Assembly (NCBI GenBank): GCA_964247385.1 | Contig: CAXTUB010000022.1 | Span: 1-38,973 of the forward strand | Origin: TMP-86 sp964247385 | GTDB taxonomy: Bacteria; Pseudomonadota; Gammaproteobacteria; Steroidobacterales; Steroidobacteraceae | Direction of reading: 5' to 3' | DNA: 38,973 bases | Shown here: piece by piece, positions 16,780-24,271 of the stretch | Numbering within the stretch: the stretch's first letter is position 1 | Layout of the letters: each line of letters begins with the position of its first letter | Translations under genes and position numbers: made by a program | Notes under the pieces: generated by a model | Database searches by the model: none | What the model was told of the DNA's origin: nothing | Seen by the model: only the letters and a program-made list of their open reading frames with translations

Positions 16780-17136
16780 TCAGCGCGATGCGACGCGAAT
16801 CTTTCGCTGAATCTCGCGGCAGTCGGCCCAACCGATGTTGGAAAGCGAGTAACCCAGCACGCGCTGCGAGCGCGCGTCCACGGTGACTTCCAGCTCGCAT
16901 CCATGCAGACCCTGCGGCGCGCCGCTCGGTGATTGGGGCAAGAACCAAACATACAATTGCTTGTTGGTCGCGGGATCGATCTTGCGAGGATTGCCGAATG
17001 CATCTTGCAGCCGGCTCACCGGCTCGCCGACCGACTCGGCAACGATGCGCGGCACCGGACGCACGGCATAGGCCGAATGATGGCAGGCGCCGGCGCACAG
17101 TGCGGCGGCGAGAATGGCGAGCGGCTTCATGTTCAT
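16780..17136 (-). CDS. Small exported protein, possible lipoprotein
   Basis: The 118-aa protein begins with a signal sequence (MNMKPLAILAAALCAGAC). Cys14 or Cys18 could be the lipidation site, though neither lipobox is ideal. The mature part carries a conserved-looking SmpA/BamE-like flavour (EPVSRLQDAFGNPRKIDPATNKQLYVWFLPQ ... LHGCELEVTVDARSQRVLGY; quoted in parts). The pattern is an N-terminal LxxxFGxP helix followed by a YxW strand and a Cys-containing strand. That resemblance is pattern-level only. The start is ATG 17136; an 8-bp inverted-repeat arm occupies the expected Shine-Dalgarno position. It is followed on the same strand by the TPR gene. Confidence 0.7.
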   Translation of the reverse strand: MNMKPLAILAAALCAGACHHSAYAVRPVPRIVAESVGEPVSRLQDAFGNPRKIDPATNKQLYVWFLPQSPSGAPQGLHGCELEVTVDARSQRVLGYSLSNIGWADCREIQRKIRVASR

Positions 17137-17137
17137 C

Positions 17138-17221
17138 CGAGTCGGACCGTGGCTAGAAAAGCTCGAGGTGTCGATGAGCGCACGTTATCCCGCGTTTCAC
17201 GGGTCTTGCGCTGCCGACTCG
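17138..17221 (-). promoter_or_regulatory. Long-range 8-bp inverted repeat in the leader of the lipoprotein-like gene
   Basis: CGAGTCGG (17138-17145) and CCGACTCG (17214-17221) are exact reverse complements 68 bp apart. A shorter CCCG/CGGG hairpin lies between them. The arm next to the ATG at 17136 covers the place where a ribosome binding site would be. A structured 5' leader is possible, but the repeat could be chance. Confidence 0.25.
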
Positions 17222-17233
17222 TCCGCATCTGCG

Positions 17234-18721
17234 CTAGAACGCCTCGCGCGCCGTCCGCTTATGTAAACGCAGGATGCGATTGACCCCCTGGGGTACATCG
17301 CTCGTGTGATGCGCGACGATGACGAGATTCAAGCCGCGCGCGATGAGACGCGTAAGACACGCGCGCACGAAGTGCCGGCGCTCGTCATCGAGCCCCGTCA
17401 GCGGCTCATCGAGCAAGAGCAGTCGGGGCGCCGCGGCCATGGCGCGTGCGAACAGCGAAAGCCTGGCCTGTCCGTACGAGAGCTGATTGGCGGGCCGCCG
17501 CGCAAGCTCCGATAGACCGAAGAACTGCAGCCAGAAGCGCGCCGACTGCAACTCGGCATCGCTCGGCGCATCGTTCAAGCCGATGCTCGAGTGCCGGCCG
17601 CTGACGACGAGATGTTCGAGCGGAATGTCCAGCGCATAGTCGCTCTGCAACTGCGGCGAGATGAAGCCAGCCGTATTTTTCCATTCCTCGATGGCGGCGC
17701 CGGGCGCGAAGCCCCCGCGCCGAACATGGCCGCCGAATGCGGGCGCCAGATCGCCATACAAGAGCTTCAGAAACGAAGATTTGCCCGAGCCGTTATTGCC
17801 GACCACGGCCCAAGACTCACCGTGCCGCCAGGTCCAGTTGATTTGGCGCAGCACGCAAACATCGTCGAGATACAGATCAGCGTCGATCACACGCAGAATG
17901 ATGGGAGTGCGATCCGCCGGTGCGCCGAGCGTTGCATGAGCCGATGCGCCTTGCGTCGCATCCGCCGGTGCGCCGCGCGTTGCGCGCGAAGGTGCCGCAG
18001 GCAATTCGGCCGTGCGCGACTTGGAGCGCCGCACAGGCAATCTGCGCAAGCGGCCCGCGTTCATTTGTAACCAGTGGGTCGTGCCCTCGGGCACATCACC
18101 GGTGCGATGTGCCGCAATCACCCACGATTGCCCACGGGCACGCGCCTTACGCAACAGCGCGCTCAAGCGCGCGCGGACTGACTCGTCGAGGCCATTGTAG
18201 ATCTCATCGAGCAGCAGCCAGCGCGGATTACCGGCCAACGCACGCGCGATCATCGCCAGGCGCCGCTCCCCATACGACAGCGAGAAGAAGCTTTGGCCGG
18301 CCAACTCCAGCAACCCGCATTCACGCAGCGTTCTTTCGACCCGCCGGCTGTCGACGGTCGACAAGGGCTCGAGCAAAATTTCGCAGCGTTGCACACCCGT
18401 GGCCACGAGATCGCGCACGCTCATGTTCCAGCCGCGCAGCTCGTATTTGTCCTGCAGCTCTGCGCCGACATACGCCAACATGGACTTGGCCTCCATGTCG
18501 CTCACCTTGACGCCGTTGCGGCGATAGACCCGCCGCCCGGCCGGAGTCGGCGTGGGCCAGAGCGTGCCTGCAATCAACTTCAAGAGTTGCGTCTTGCCCG
18601 CGCCATTCGCCCCGATCAGCGCGTATCGTTCGCCCGGTGTCAGGCGCAACGAAATGCGGTCAAGAACCCATGATTCTGCGAAGCGCACGCTTGCCTGCCG
18701 CAGCTCGATGGACAGAGTCAT
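17234..18721 (-). CDS. ModF-like ABC ATPase with two nucleotide-binding domains
   Basis: The soluble 495-aa protein has two complete ABC domains and no membrane segment, the layout of E. coli ModF (PhrA), a protein linked to the mod locus whose function is unclear. Domain 1 has Walker A GANGAGKT (37-44), signature SLSYGERRLA, Walker B RWLLLDEIYNGLDE and H-loop AAHRT. Domain 2 has Walker A GNNGSGKSS, signature QLSYGQARLS, Walker B RLLLLDEPLTGLDD and H-loop VAHHTSDVPQGV. The linker (about residues 235-275) is a low-complexity Ala/Thr/Gly/Pro stretch built from three 24-bp repeats. Its ATG overlaps the stop of the MBL hydrolase upstream by 4 nt (ATGA), so translation is coupled. No transporter membrane subunit is near. 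Confidence 0.88.
   Translation of the reverse strand: MTLSIELRQASVRFAESWVLDRISLRLTPGERYALIGANGAGKTQLLKLIAGTLWPTPTPAGRRVYRRNGVKVSDMEAKSMLAYVGAELQDKYELRGWNMSVRDLVATGVQRCEILLEPLSTVDSRRVERTLRECGLLELAGQSFFSLSYGERRLAMIARALAGNPRWLLLDEIYNGLDESVRARLSALLRKARARGQSWVIAAHRTGDVPEGTTHWLQMNAGRLRRLPVRRSKSRTAELPAAPSRATRGAPADATQGASAHATLGAPADRTPIILRVIDADLYLDDVCVLRQINWTWRHGESWAVVGNNGSGKSSFLKLLYGDLAPAFGGHVRRGGFAPGAAIEEWKNTAGFISPQLQSDYALDIPLEHLVVSGRHSSIGLNDAPSDAELQSARFWLQFFGLSELARRPANQLSYGQARLSLFARAMAAAPRLLLLDEPLTGLDDERRHFVRACLTRLIARGLNLVIVAHHTSDVPQGVNRILRLHKRTAREAF
17912..17983. repeat. Three tandem 24-bp units in the linker of the ModF-like gene
   Basis: Two near-identical units (17912-17935 and 17960-17983, one mismatch, at 17928/17976) flank a diverged middle unit (17936-17959). 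Each encodes eight residues of the form ATxGAxAD/H. The repeat keeps the frame, so length changes would only lengthen or shorten the linker between the two ATPase domains. Confidence 0.75.
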
Positions 18722-19566
18722 GAGCTGAGGACGCGCCTCCAGACTCCCTGCTCGCTCATGGCGCGCTGCTCTTCGTAAAGCTTGATCAAGTGAGCTTCGA
18801 GCGTGAGCGCCGCCCAGCGATGCATGTGGCTCGGCACATCGTCGTACACGCGCGGTGTGAGCTCGGCAACGGTTCCGCTCCCCACATCGTCGAGCACCCG
18901 AAGGAGCTTGGCTTCGCGATTCAGACGGTGCCGGCGCAAGCGCTCGATCCACTGTCTTGGGCTCTCGATCACTTCGCCGTGCCCGGGCGCGATGCGGATG
19001 AAATCGAACGCCGCGAGCTGATCGAGCGATTTCAGATACTCGCTCATGCTGCCATCGGGCGGCAAGATGACCGGCGATACGCCTTCGAGAATATGATCGC
19101 CGCTGAACAACAGTCCGGCCTCTTCGAGCAAGTAGCACACACAATTCGATGCGTGCCCCGGAGTATGAATGGCGCGCAATTGCGATTCGCCAAGCTCGAG
19201 CAACTCGCCGTCGACAGGCGAGCGATGCGGCGCGAATGAATCATCCTGACGTCCATCACCGGGAGGCGCCAGACCGATGAGCTCTGCGCCGCTTTGCCGG
19301 CCGAGCTCCTGCGCCAATGGCGAATGATCGGCATGGGTGTGAGTGACGATGATCCAGCGAATGGGCCCAGAGGCCGCGCGCAGAATCGATCTCAAGTGAT
19401 CGTCATCGCGCGGCCCGGGATCGAGCACAGCGATTTCGTTTCGGCCGAGCAAATAACTGTTCGTTCCGGGTCCTGTCATGGGCCCTGCGTTCGGCGCCAC
19501 CAACCTGCGAACATGCGGCGCAATTTCGACGGGTACTCCAGCTTGCAGACTCGAACGAATTGGCAT
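18718..19566 (-). CDS. MBL-fold metallohydrolase (LACTB2-like)
   Basis: Metallo-beta-lactamase-fold hydrolase of 282 aa with the binuclear zinc site. The motif THTHADHSPL gives His76, His78, Asp80 and His81. It is followed by HTPGHASNCVCYLL (third-site His), FSGDHILEG (bridging Asp) and APGHGE (C-terminal His). The N-terminal GPGTNSYLLG and the C-terminal winged-helix-like tail resemble LACTB2-type endoribonucleases and related thioester hydrolases. The substrate is not readable from sequence. I chose ATG 19566 (MPIRSSLQAG); the frame extends to 19644 without family similarity. Its stop overlaps the start of the ModF-like ATPase, which suggests a functional link. It is divergent from the hypothetical gene at 19659. 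Confidence 0.85.
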   Translation of the reverse strand: MPIRSSLQAGVPVEIAPHVRRLVAPNAGPMTGPGTNSYLLGRNEIAVLDPGPRDDDHLRSILRAASGPIRWIIVTHTHADHSPLAQELGRQSGAELIGLAPPGDGRQDDSFAPHRSPVDGELLELGESQLRAIHTPGHASNCVCYLLEEAGLLFSGDHILEGVSPVILPPDGSMSEYLKSLDQLAAFDFIRIAPGHGEVIESPRQWIERLRRHRLNREAKLLRVLDDVGSGTVAELTPRVYDDVPSHMHRWAALTLEAHLIKLYEEQRAMSEQGVWRRVLSS

Positions 19567-19658
19567 AGGGACTACTTTAGTCAGACGAGCGCGTCGTGGC
19601 GAGCGTTGGCGTAGGAGTTGCGGGCCGCACCAGACTCGATACACTCTGGCTTACGCAT

Positions 19659-20198
19659 ATGGCGGATTCTCATCACAAGCGACGTGCTGGGCATTTCGTT
19701 TCCTGGCAAGAGCTGGCGGAACCTGGCGCCGAGCAGTGCCAGCGGTTTTTGGCTGAAAGCCTCGCGCAGCTTCTGGGTGAATTGCTGCGCTCCATCTTGA
19801 GCAATGCGAGTCCGTCGTTGAGCGCCGAGGAGCATGCCATTGCCCGCTATCGCGAGCTTGCGGCCGCGTGTGGCGCAACTGATCCCGCGCAAGGCATGGG
19901 TGCAAGCATCAGCCGGTCCAGCCTCGCCAAGCGTTGCGTGGCGTGGTTGAAATTATTGCTGAGCGTGCCTTCGGATGTCACTCCGGCGCCCGCCATGCGC
20001 GAATTCGTCGATGCCCTCAATCTGTTTCCATCTCTCTTCGATGCCGATCCGAGCGCGCGTTCGCGCCGCGCGCGATTGACTTGGCTCCTGACGCATGACC
20101 GACGGCTCGATGCAAGCACACGTGAAGCAGCCGGCGCGCTCATCGAGGCCTGCGAGCATTTGGGCGTGTTGCTGTGGCCAGAGGAAGATCCCGCGTAG
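19659..20198 (+). CDS. Hypothetical protein, all-helical
   Basis: I do not recognise it. From ATG 19659 it encodes 179 aa with no signal peptide or membrane helix. The N-terminus is basic (MADSHHKRRAGHF). The remainder looks helical and Leu/Ala-rich (RFLAESLAQLLGELLRSIL, RCVAWLKLLLSV), and the C-terminus is acidic (LLWPEEDPA). The frame also runs upstream to 19596. A TTGCGG/TACACT pair (19618-19623 and 19640-19645, 16-bp spacer) could be its promoter and would favour the 19659 start. Long open frames also exist on the opposite strand, but their composition (many Ser/Arg/His) looks like a shadow. It is probably real, with no functional clue beyond lying between an MBL hydrolase and a desaturase. 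Confidence 0.55.
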   Translation: MADSHHKRRAGHFVSWQELAEPGAEQCQRFLAESLAQLLGELLRSILSNASPSLSAEEHAIARYRELAAACGATDPAQGMGASISRSSLAKRCVAWLKLLLSVPSDVTPAPAMREFVDALNLFPSLFDADPSARSRRARLTWLLTHDRRLDASTREAAGALIEACEHLGVLLWPEEDPA

Positions 20199-20216
20199 TT
20201 CGCTGCGGTGCGCGCA

Positions 20217-20248
20217 GTGCGCAACGGCATTGGTGCGTGCGCAACGGC
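20217..20248. repeat. Two direct 12-bp repeats upstream of the desaturase promoter
   Basis: GTGCGCAACGGC occurs at 20217-20228 and again at 20237-20248, exactly 20 bp apart, so both lie on nearly the same face of the DNA helix. They end about 50 bp before the -10 element at 20301. That is a typical position for an activator binding to direct repeats (inference). Confidence 0.45.
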
Positions 20249-20300
20249 GTCAGCAAAACTGTGAAGAGCGCACGGGAGTTCTGCACACCCCCCGACTATG

Positions 20301-20306
20301 TATAAT
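20301..20306 (+). promoter_or_regulatory. Consensus -10 element for the desaturase gene
   Basis: A perfect TATAAT preceded by TG at 20299-20300. No good -35 exists at 16-18 bp upstream (GTTCTG region), which suggests an activated promoter. Transcription from about 20313 excludes the more upstream in-frame starts and supports ATG 20344. Confidence 0.5.
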
Positions 20307-20343
20307 GTGCGGCTTGCCGATTCCCTCGCGCGGAGCTCACAGC

Positions 20344-21432
20344 ATGTCCGATGATGGCGTTTCACCGATTCAGGCTGCGCTCAATAAGTCTAGGCGCAAG
20401 TGGCGCATTTTGTTGCAGCCTTTTGCTGGCAGCAAGCGCGTTGCAACGCCTATTATTTGGTTTTTCCTCGACTGGATGGTGCTGGCGGCGGCGATCGGCA
20501 CATTGTTGTTCGTCGAGTCGATCCTGCTGAAAGTGTTTGCCTCGCTGGTTGCGGCTCTGTGGATCGCGCGTCTATTCGTGATCGGCCATGACGCGTGCCA
20601 CGGCAGTTATACGCCGCGCAAACGGCTGAATGCATGGATCGGCCGATTGGCATTCCTGCCCTCGCTCACGCCCTACAGCCTGTGGGAAGTCGGTCATAAC
20701 CTTGCACATCATGGCTTCACCAACTTGAAAGGCCGTGACTACGTCTGGACGCCATTTTCAAAGGAAGAGTTCGCCAAGTTGTCTTGGGGCCGGCGTTTGA
20801 TGGAGCGTTTATACCGCGGCGGTCTGGGTCAAGGCGTGTATTACATGGTCGAGCTATGGTGGAAAAAGCTGTTTTTTCCGTCGCGCAAGCACGTAGGCTC
20901 GCGCCGCAAGAGTCATTTGCTCGATTGCTTGTTGGTTGCCGCGTTCGCCACTGCCTGGATCGGCGGCTTGGTGGTGTGGGCGCTCATGAATCATCGCTCC
21001 ATCGCCGCGCTGCTGCTTTTCGGCTTTGTCATTCCATTTTTCGTTTGGAATTGCTTGATGGGTTTCGTCATCTACGTTCAGCACACGCATCCGCGCGTCG
21101 CGTGGTATGAGCGAAAGGACGAATGGAATGCGAATGCGGGTTATGCAACAACGACTGTTCACGTGAAGCTGAAGCGCCCGCTCGATGGGCTCATTCATTA
21201 CATCCTGGAGCATGGCGCGCACCATGTGAACATGGCCATTCCGTTGTACCGGCTCAAGGAAGCGCAGGCGAAACTCACTGCGACGCTCGATGAACGGCTG
21301 AACTCACAGGTATTTTCGTGGCGTTACTACTGGAACACCGTACGTCGATGTAAGTTGTACGACTTCGCGCGCCATGTCTGGACCGATTTCGAAGGGCGCA
21401 TCACCTCGGAGCCTTTGGTCGGTACTCGATAG
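20344..21432 (+). CDS. Membrane fatty acid desaturase
   Basis: Di-iron integral membrane desaturase/hydroxylase of 362 aa. The three histidine boxes are complete: H82-DACH86, H118-NLAHH (HNLAHH, 118-123) and H290-GAHH (290-294). Hydrophobic helices lie at about 38-55, 58-80, around 200-220 and 228-250, giving the usual two hairpins with the boxes on the cytoplasmic side. It would introduce a double bond into acyl chains of membrane lipids, adjusting fluidity; regiospecificity (delta-9, delta-12) is not readable. ATG 20344 has a GGAG-type site upstream and follows a TATAAT promoter. The frame opens further upstream to 20095, but that part overlaps the previous gene. Confidence 0.9.
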   Translation: MSDDGVSPIQAALNKSRRKWRILLQPFAGSKRVATPIIWFFLDWMVLAAAIGTLLFVESILLKVFASLVAALWIARLFVIGHDACHGSYTPRKRLNAWIGRLAFLPSLTPYSLWEVGHNLAHHGFTNLKGRDYVWTPFSKEEFAKLSWGRRLMERLYRGGLGQGVYYMVELWWKKLFFPSRKHVGSRRKSHLLDCLLVAAFATAWIGGLVVWALMNHRSIAALLLFGFVIPFFVWNCLMGFVIYVQHTHPRVAWYERKDEWNANAGYATTTVHVKLKRPLDGLIHYILEHGAHHVNMAIPLYRLKEAQAKLTATLDERLNSQVFSWRYYWNTVRRCKLYDFARHVWTDFEGRITSEPLVGTR

Positions 21433-21453
21433 ACCTCCCGGCTCCGTGACTTC

Positions 21454-21468
21454 GCAAGCGCGGCTTGC
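21454..21468. terminator. Hairpin between convergent desaturase and fghA
   Basis: GCAAGC-GCG-GCTTGC is a perfect 6-bp stem with a 3-nt loop in the 49-bp space between two convergent genes. No T-run follows on either strand, so termination strength is uncertain. Confidence 0.35.
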
Positions 21469-21481
21469 CCGGCGCGCATGC

Positions 21482-22324
21482 TCAGCTCAGTAGAGCGGCA
21501 TGATGCTGCACGTGTTCAGCCATGAATGTCTGAATGAAATAGTAGCCATGGTCGTAACCGGCATGCTCGCGTAGATCGAGCGCTTGGCCGGCGCGCTGCG
21601 CTGCTTGCGCAAAAAGCTGCGGTTTCAGCTGCTCGGAAAGAAATTGATCCGACAATCCCTGGTCGATGCGAATGGTCCCGGGAAACTGCGTCTTGGCGAC
21701 GAGCGAGGTTGCGTCGTACGGCGCCCAGGCCGCTCGGTCTTCTCCAAGATAATTCAAAAATGCGTACTGGCCCCAAGGGCACTGACTCGGCGCCGCGATC
21801 GGAGCGAATGCGGATACGGAGCGGTATTGTTGCGGGTTGCGCAAAGCGCAAATGAGCGCGCCATGTCCGCCCATGGAATGACCCATGATTCCACTGGAGT
21901 TTGCGCGCGCCGGCAAAGCTTTCGCCACGATCTCAGGAAGCTCGCGCGTTACGTAGCTATACATCCGATAGCGGCCCGCCCACGGCGCTTGCACCGCGTC
22001 GACGTAGAAGCCGGCGGAATAGCCAAAGTCCCAACGCTCCGCATCGCCGGCAATTCGCGGCTCGCGCGGGCTCGTGTCGGGGTTGACGAGCATGATCCCG
22101 AGCTGCGCCGCGGCTTGCTGCGCATGTGATTTGATCGGAAATGTCTCTTCCGTGCACGTCAGCCCGGAAAGAAAATACAACACCGGCACCGGACCGCTCG
22201 CGGCTTGCGGCGGCACGAAGACGCCGAGTTTCATCGGGCCTCGCGTCTCACTCGATGAATGCTCGTAGAAGCGCTGCTCACCGCCGAAGCACGCGTGCTT
22301 CGAAATCAGCTCGAGCTCACTCAT
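21482..22324 (-). CDS. fghA: S-formylglutathione hydrolase
   Basis: Esterase-D-type serine hydrolase that splits S-formylglutathione to formate and glutathione, the second step of glutathione-dependent formaldehyde detoxification. The 280-aa length equals the family. The nucleophile is Ser150 in IMGHSMGGHGAL. Asp227 lies in DQGLSDQFL and His259 in HAGYDHGYYF, matching the esterase D triad positions. The oxyanion segment is LSGLTCTEETF. ATG 22324 shares a base with the stop of the upstream dehydrogenase (TGATG), so translation is coupled; an adjacent TTG at 22327 would add one residue. Confidence 0.95.
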   Translation of the reverse strand: MSELELISKHACFGGEQRFYEHSSSETRGPMKLGVFVPPQAASGPVPVLYFLSGLTCTEETFPIKSHAQQAAAQLGIMLVNPDTSPREPRIAGDAERWDFGYSAGFYVDAVQAPWAGRYRMYSYVTRELPEIVAKALPARANSSGIMGHSMGGHGALICALRNPQQYRSVSAFAPIAAPSQCPWGQYAFLNYLGEDRAAWAPYDATSLVAKTQFPGTIRIDQGLSDQFLSEQLKPQLFAQAAQRAGQALDLREHAGYDHGYYFIQTFMAEHVQHHAALLS

Positions 22325-23433
22325 CAATACACCACGACACTGCGAATGGAATCTCCCGAATGCATGAGATCGAACGCTTTATTGATGTCGCGCAGCGGCA
22401 TGGTGTGCGTGATGAGATCATCGATGTTGATCTTGCCATCCATGTACCAATCCACGATTTTCGGCACGTCCGTGCGTCCACGCGCACCGCCAAACGCAGT
22501 TCCTTTCCATACGCGTCCCGTGACCAGTTGAAATGGCCGGGTCTTGATTTCTTGACCTGCGCCTGCCACGCCGATGACGACGCTGACCCCCCAGCCGCGA
22601 TGCGTGCATTCGAGCGCTTGGCGCATGAGATCAACATTGCCCACGCACTCGAAACTGTAATCGGCACCGCCGTCGGTCAACTCGACCAGGTGCGCAACGA
22701 GGTCCCCGCCCACCTCCTTCGGGTTCACGAAGTGAGTCATGCCGAATTTCTCGGCCAGGGCTTTACGCTTCGGATTCAGATCCACTCCAACGATCTTGTT
22801 GGCGCCCACGAGCCGCGCGCCTTGGATGACATTGAGACCGATGCCTCCCAAGCCAAACACCACCACATTCGCGCCGGCTTCGACCTTCGCGGTGTTGATC
22901 ACCGCGCCCACTCCCGTGGTCACGCCGCAACCGATGTAGCACACCTTGTCGAACGGCGCGTCGCTGCGAATTTTTGCCACGGCGATTTCCGGCAACACCG
23001 TGAAATTAGAGAACGTGGAGCATCCCATGTAGTGGTGCACCATGTCCTTGCCGATGGAAAACCGGCTGGACCCATCCGGCATCACGCCCTTTCCCTGCGT
23101 CGCTCGAATGGCAGTGCATAAGTTGGTCTTGTGTGAGGTGCACGACTTACATTGCCTGCATTCCGGAGTGTACAGCGGTATGACGTGATCGCCTTTTTTC
23201 ACCGAAGTAACGCCTGCTCCCACGTCGACGACAATCCCAGCGCCTTCATGGCCGAAGATTGCCGGGAATAATCCTTCCGGGTCGGCGCCAGAGCGCGTGA
23301 ACTCATCGGTGTGACATACGCCGCTCGCTTTGATCTCGATGAGCACCTCGCCTGCGCGCGGGCCTTGCAAATCGACTTCATGAATTTCCAAGGGTTTTCC
23401 CGCAGCGAAACCAACGGCCGCCAAACTCTTCAT
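22324..23433 (-). CDS. frmA: S-(hydroxymethyl)glutathione dehydrogenase / class III alcohol dehydrogenase
   Basis: Zinc, NAD-dependent dehydrogenase that oxidises S-hydroxymethylglutathione to S-formylglutathione. It has 369 aa, the same as E. coli FrmA. The catalytic zinc site is Cys/His in SGVCHTDEFT and GHEGAG, plus a later Cys (YIGCGVTTG). The four-cysteine structural zinc lies in PECRQCKSCTSHKTNLC. The Rossmann motif is FGLGGIGLN, with Asp in VGVDLNPKR selecting NAD. ATG 23433 is chosen by homology (MKSLAAVGFAAGKPLEI); the frame extends to 23517. It forms an operon with fghA. The frmR repressor gene found in enterobacteria is absent from the immediate neighbourhood. Confidence 0.96.
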   Translation of the reverse strand: MKSLAAVGFAAGKPLEIHEVDLQGPRAGEVLIEIKASGVCHTDEFTRSGADPEGLFPAIFGHEGAGIVVDVGAGVTSVKKGDHVIPLYTPECRQCKSCTSHKTNLCTAIRATQGKGVMPDGSSRFSIGKDMVHHYMGCSTFSNFTVLPEIAVAKIRSDAPFDKVCYIGCGVTTGVGAVINTAKVEAGANVVVFGLGGIGLNVIQGARLVGANKIVGVDLNPKRKALAEKFGMTHFVNPKEVGGDLVAHLVELTDGGADYSFECVGNVDLMRQALECTHRGWGVSVVIGVAGAGQEIKTRPFQLVTGRVWKGTAFGGARGRTDVPKIVDWYMDGKINIDDLITHTMPLRDINKAFDLMHSGDSIRSVVVY

Positions 23434-23509
23434 CTGATGTTCTCTCGGTCGGTTAAAAGGCGATACCCTAACACGCGGACCTGGGGCGTTACATTTTCGA
23501 GGGACGGCA

Positions 23510-24220
23510 GTGAACATTCAGTTGAGCGATAGTGAAGCGCGAGTTCTCGGCAGCTTGATCGAAAAGCAAATCACCACCCCGGATCAGTACCCGCTATCAC
23601 TGAATGCCCTCGCGTTGGCCTGCAATCAAAAGACGAATCGCGAGCCCGTACTGCAAATGTCCGAGTCCGAAGTGCAAGCGGCGGTTGATTCGCTCATGAA
23701 GAAATATTGGGTGAGCGACCGCTCGCCCGGTTATGGCGGCCGCGTGACGAAATACCAGCAGCGCTTCTGCAACACCGAGTTCGGCTCGTTGAAGTTTTCC
23801 AAGCAAGAGCTCGCGATGGTTTGCCTGCTGCTGCTGCGCGGCCCACAGACGCCCGGTGAGCTGCGCTCGCGCTCGAATCGATTGGCGGAATTTTCCGATG
23901 CATCCGCGGTCGAACAGACACTGCAGGGATTGGCCACTCGCGAGGACGGTCCGTTCGTGGCCAGCATGACGCGCCGTGCAGGCGAGCGCGAGATCCGATT
24001 CCGACACTTGTTTCATGCGGCGTCCGAGCTGGAAGTCCGCATCTCCGAAGGGCGCATCGAGCCTGCAACTCGTTTGGCCGAGGACTCGGATCAAGCTTCG
24101 GCTCCACATTCTGCAGGGGATCGTGAGGAGTATCTCGAAGGGCGTGTTGCGCGCTTGGAGCACGCCGTGGCTGAACTGCAGCGGGAACTCGCGTCATTAC
24201 GGGAACGTCAACCCGTGTAA
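23510..24220 (+). CDS. yceH: YceH family protein (DUF480)
   Basis: Conserved proteobacterial protein of 236 aa. It consists of tandem winged-helix domains, which suggests nucleic-acid or protein binding; its biological role is not established. Family signatures are the opening LSDSEARVLGSLIEKQITTPDQYPLSLN (quoted region residues 5-32; key residues E9, R11, E18, P24, YPLS), ACNQKTNREPVL, and the second-domain LLLRGPQTPGELRSRS. The C-terminus (about 205-232) is a coiled-coil-like helix (GRVARLEHAVAELQRELASLRER). The start is GTG 23510 with GAGGGA upstream. It is divergent from the frmA-fghA operon. Confidence 0.92.
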   Translation: MNIQLSDSEARVLGSLIEKQITTPDQYPLSLNALALACNQKTNREPVLQMSESEVQAAVDSLMKKYWVSDRSPGYGGRVTKYQQRFCNTEFGSLKFSKQELAMVCLLLLRGPQTPGELRSRSNRLAEFSDASAVEQTLQGLATREDGPFVASMTRRAGEREIRFRHLFHAASELEVRISEGRIEPATRLAEDSDQASAPHSAGDREEYLEGRVARLEHAVAELQRELASLRERQPV

Positions 24221-24271
24221 AGCGCGTTCGTTTTGTTTACAGGGGATGCGCTTTTTAGGAGGGCGCAGGTT

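Noticed and set aside
19847..20365. 172-aa minus-strand frame opposite the hypothetical gene at 19659
   Set aside because: Ser/Arg/Ala-rich shadow-like composition that also covers the desaturase promoter; the plus-strand frame looks more protein-like.
22141..23121. 326-aa plus-strand frame opposite fghA/frmA
   Set aside because: Composition (His/Arg/Ala-rich, no motif) and position opposite two conserved enzymes mark it as a shadow.
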